Positions 33,425 to 34,346 of a stretch of DNA of 34,346 nucleotides are shown here, piece by piece; the stretch's first letter is position 1, and each line of letters starts with the position of its first letter. Below the pieces are notes generated by a model. It had not been told where the DNA came from and did not search any database. It worked only from the letters and a program-made list of their open reading frames with translations. The position numbers were made by a program, and so were the translations under genes. The stretch spans positions 1 through 34,346 of the forward strand of contig JAPLFP010000308.1 in assembly GCA_026390585.1 (NCBI GenBank), read 5' to 3'. This DNA is from Ignavibacteriales bacterium. Lineage in GTDB: Bacteria > Bacteroidota > Ignavibacteria > UBA10030.

Positions 33425-33919
33425 ATGAAGCTCTGGAAGAAGATCGTACTGGCATTGGCGATAGTCTTTCTCATTCTTCAGCTTATCCGCCCGGAGAAGA
33501 ACATCGGAAATTCTTCAGCTCACAATATTACGCAGCATTTCAATGTTCCGCCCGGTGTACAGATGATCCTGCAACGATCCTGTTACGACTGCCATAGCAA
33601 TACTACGATCTATCCGTGGTACGCCGAGGTTCAGCCTGCAGGCTGGTTCTTAGCCAAGCATATCCGCGATGGAAAACGGGGATTGAATTTTGACGAGTAC
33701 ACGTCGTATCGGTTGATGAAACAGTACAGGCGCTTCAAGGACATCATCGATCAGGTCGGAAGCGATGAAATGCCTCTTCCGTCGTACCTCATCATTCACA
33801 GAGACTCCAAGCTCAACTCAACGCAGAAGAACGAGTTGATACAGTGGTGTACTGCAATGCAGGATTCGATGAAAGCGAATTATCCTGCCGACAGCCTGCA
33901 ACGCAGACCACAACGTTGA
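33425..33919 (+). CDS. Membrane-anchored haem-binding domain protein (CxxCH)
   Basis: The 164-residue protein has an N-terminal membrane anchor (IVLALAIVFLILQLI). One c-type haem motif, CYDCH, has Cys53, Cys56 and His57. The context RSCYDCHSNTTIYPWYAEVQP, with AGWFLAKHI and the later DEMPLPSYLIIH, is typical of the Haem_bd (DUF-type) family common in Bacteroidota. It should face the periplasm with one covalent haem; the Met in DEMPLPSY may be an axial ligand. GGAGAGGAGA lies just upstream of the ATG at 33425. The 171-base gap before it shows no other gene, so it probably has its own promoter. Its redox role is not known. Confidence 0.88.
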   Translation: MKLWKKIVLALAIVFLILQLIRPEKNIGNSSAHNITQHFNVPPGVQMILQRSCYDCHSNTTIYPWYAEVQPAGWFLAKHIRDGKRGLNFDEYTSYRLMKQYRRFKDIIDQVGSDEMPLPSYLIIHRDSKLNSTQKNELIQWCTAMQDSMKANYPADSLQRRPQR

Positions 33920-33947
33920 AACCACGGCGAATAGATCCCTTGTTCTG

Positions 33948-33982
33948 GTGCCCGATCCAGTAAGGTTGGGCACTTCTGTTTT
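33948..33982 (+). terminator. Rho-independent terminator after the haem protein gene
   Basis: GTGCCCGATC pairs with GGTTGGGCAC (10 bp including two G-U pairs, 33948-33973), then TTCTGTTTT follows. It begins 29 bases after the stop codon. Confidence 0.6.
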
Positions 33983-34130
33983 GCCCCTCTCAACAACCTG
34001 AAACTCAGCGACCATAGGTCGCTCATTGTCCCGTGAGCAATCATTCATTATATTAAGAGTGGATTGGCCTTTGAGACTCAAGAAATCAGGTGATGACGGA
34101 ATTCGAACATGAGAGGATCATAAGAACGAA

Positions 34131-34346
34131 ATGACGCGAACATACGATGGAGCATCTTCGGTAGAGACTGCCGAACTCAAAAGGAGTGGATGGGAGTTTC
34201 GGTATGCCCCGACAGAGAAAATCCGAATCATCGAAGTTGACAACTTCCCGCTGTTAGGCAAATTGACTGCGTTTCGGTTCATTGAATGGGTTCAAAAGAA
34301 TCCGGGCGGGGTCGTTTCTCTTCCTACCGGGAAGACGCCCGAGCAT
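34131..34346 (+). CDS. Glucosamine-6-phosphate isomerase/deaminase-like protein, N-terminal part
   Basis: The frame from the ATG at 34131 stays open to the window end (72 codons). Its end, RFIEWVQKNPGGVVSLPTGK then TPEH, carries the phosphate-binding LPTGKTP loop of the NagB/6-phosphogluconolactonase fold. The family converts glucosamine-6-phosphate to fructose-6-phosphate and ammonia, or acts on related sugar phosphates. The N-terminal 25 residues are variable. The ribosome site is unclear (GAGAGG lies about 15 bases upstream), so the start may be revised. The C-terminal three quarters, with the catalytic residues, are outside. Confidence 0.7.
   Translation, partial: MTRTYDGASSVETAELKRSGWEFRYAPTEKIRIIEVDNFPLLGKLTAFRFIEWVQKNPGGVVSLPTGKTPEH

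Noticed and set aside
1-34346. CRISPR array, IS transposase, phage genes or replication origin
   Set aside because: The repeats found are irregular, palindromic and dispersed, not equally spaced with unique spacers, and no transposase, integrase or phage protein was recognised.

Overview
The window looks like chromosomal DNA of a Bacteroidota/FCB-group bacterium, most like an Ignavibacteria-type lineage. The best evidence is the secreted protein at 9266-10165, which ends in a type IX secretion sorting domain with the NYPNPFNPSTKI signature. Many two-component hybrids and a beta-propeller sensor kinase of the HTCS type also fit. Base composition looks moderately GC-rich by eye; I did not compute it. 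No phage, IS transposase or CRISPR array was seen. Taxonomy is an inference from protein flavour only.

Region 1 (1-7824, + strand) is housekeeping and metabolism: the 3' part of typA/bipA, a class I/II aminotransferase, an isocitrate dehydrogenase kinase/phosphatase (aceK, unexpected in this group), and two adjacent M16 peptidase genes. One M16 protein has the zinc site and its partner has lost it. Region 2 (7861-10165) holds a terminator, a cNMP-binding/DUF1003 membrane protein on the minus strand, tRNA-Val(UAC) with a downstream 26-bp copy of its own 3' end, repeats, and the type IX-secreted protein on the minus strand.

Region 3 (10408-16616) is signalling: a CheY-like receiver overlapping a 1404-residue sensor kinase (14 propeller repeats, Y_Y_Y, TM, HisKA, HATPase and an extra C-terminal module), then an NtrC-type sigma-54 activator. 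Region 4 (16617-24128) is a pilus-like locus. It carries three small N-terminally anchored pilin-like proteins without a recognisable prepilin peptidase site, two zinc-ribbon paralogues, PilC-like and PilB-like proteins, and a receiver protein with a helical tail. Repeat elements sit between almost all of these genes. Motifs between the sigma-54 activator and the first pilin-like gene suggest that the activator may control the locus.

Region 5 (24758-33253) is a second signalling cluster: an 806-residue coiled-coil protein ending in a degenerate receiver domain, a single receiver, a HAMP-GAF hybrid kinase with two receivers, a receiver-kinase fusion, a receiver with a helical tail, and a conserved cysteine-containing protein of unknown function. 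Region 6 (33425-34346) has a membrane-anchored CxxCH haem-binding protein, a terminator, and the start of a glucosamine-6-phosphate isomerase/deaminase-like gene cut by the window end.

The most unusual content is the pilus-like locus wired to sigma-54 and receiver-domain signalling, and a family of spacer repeats with two distinct inverted ends (L and R) sitting precisely between genes.
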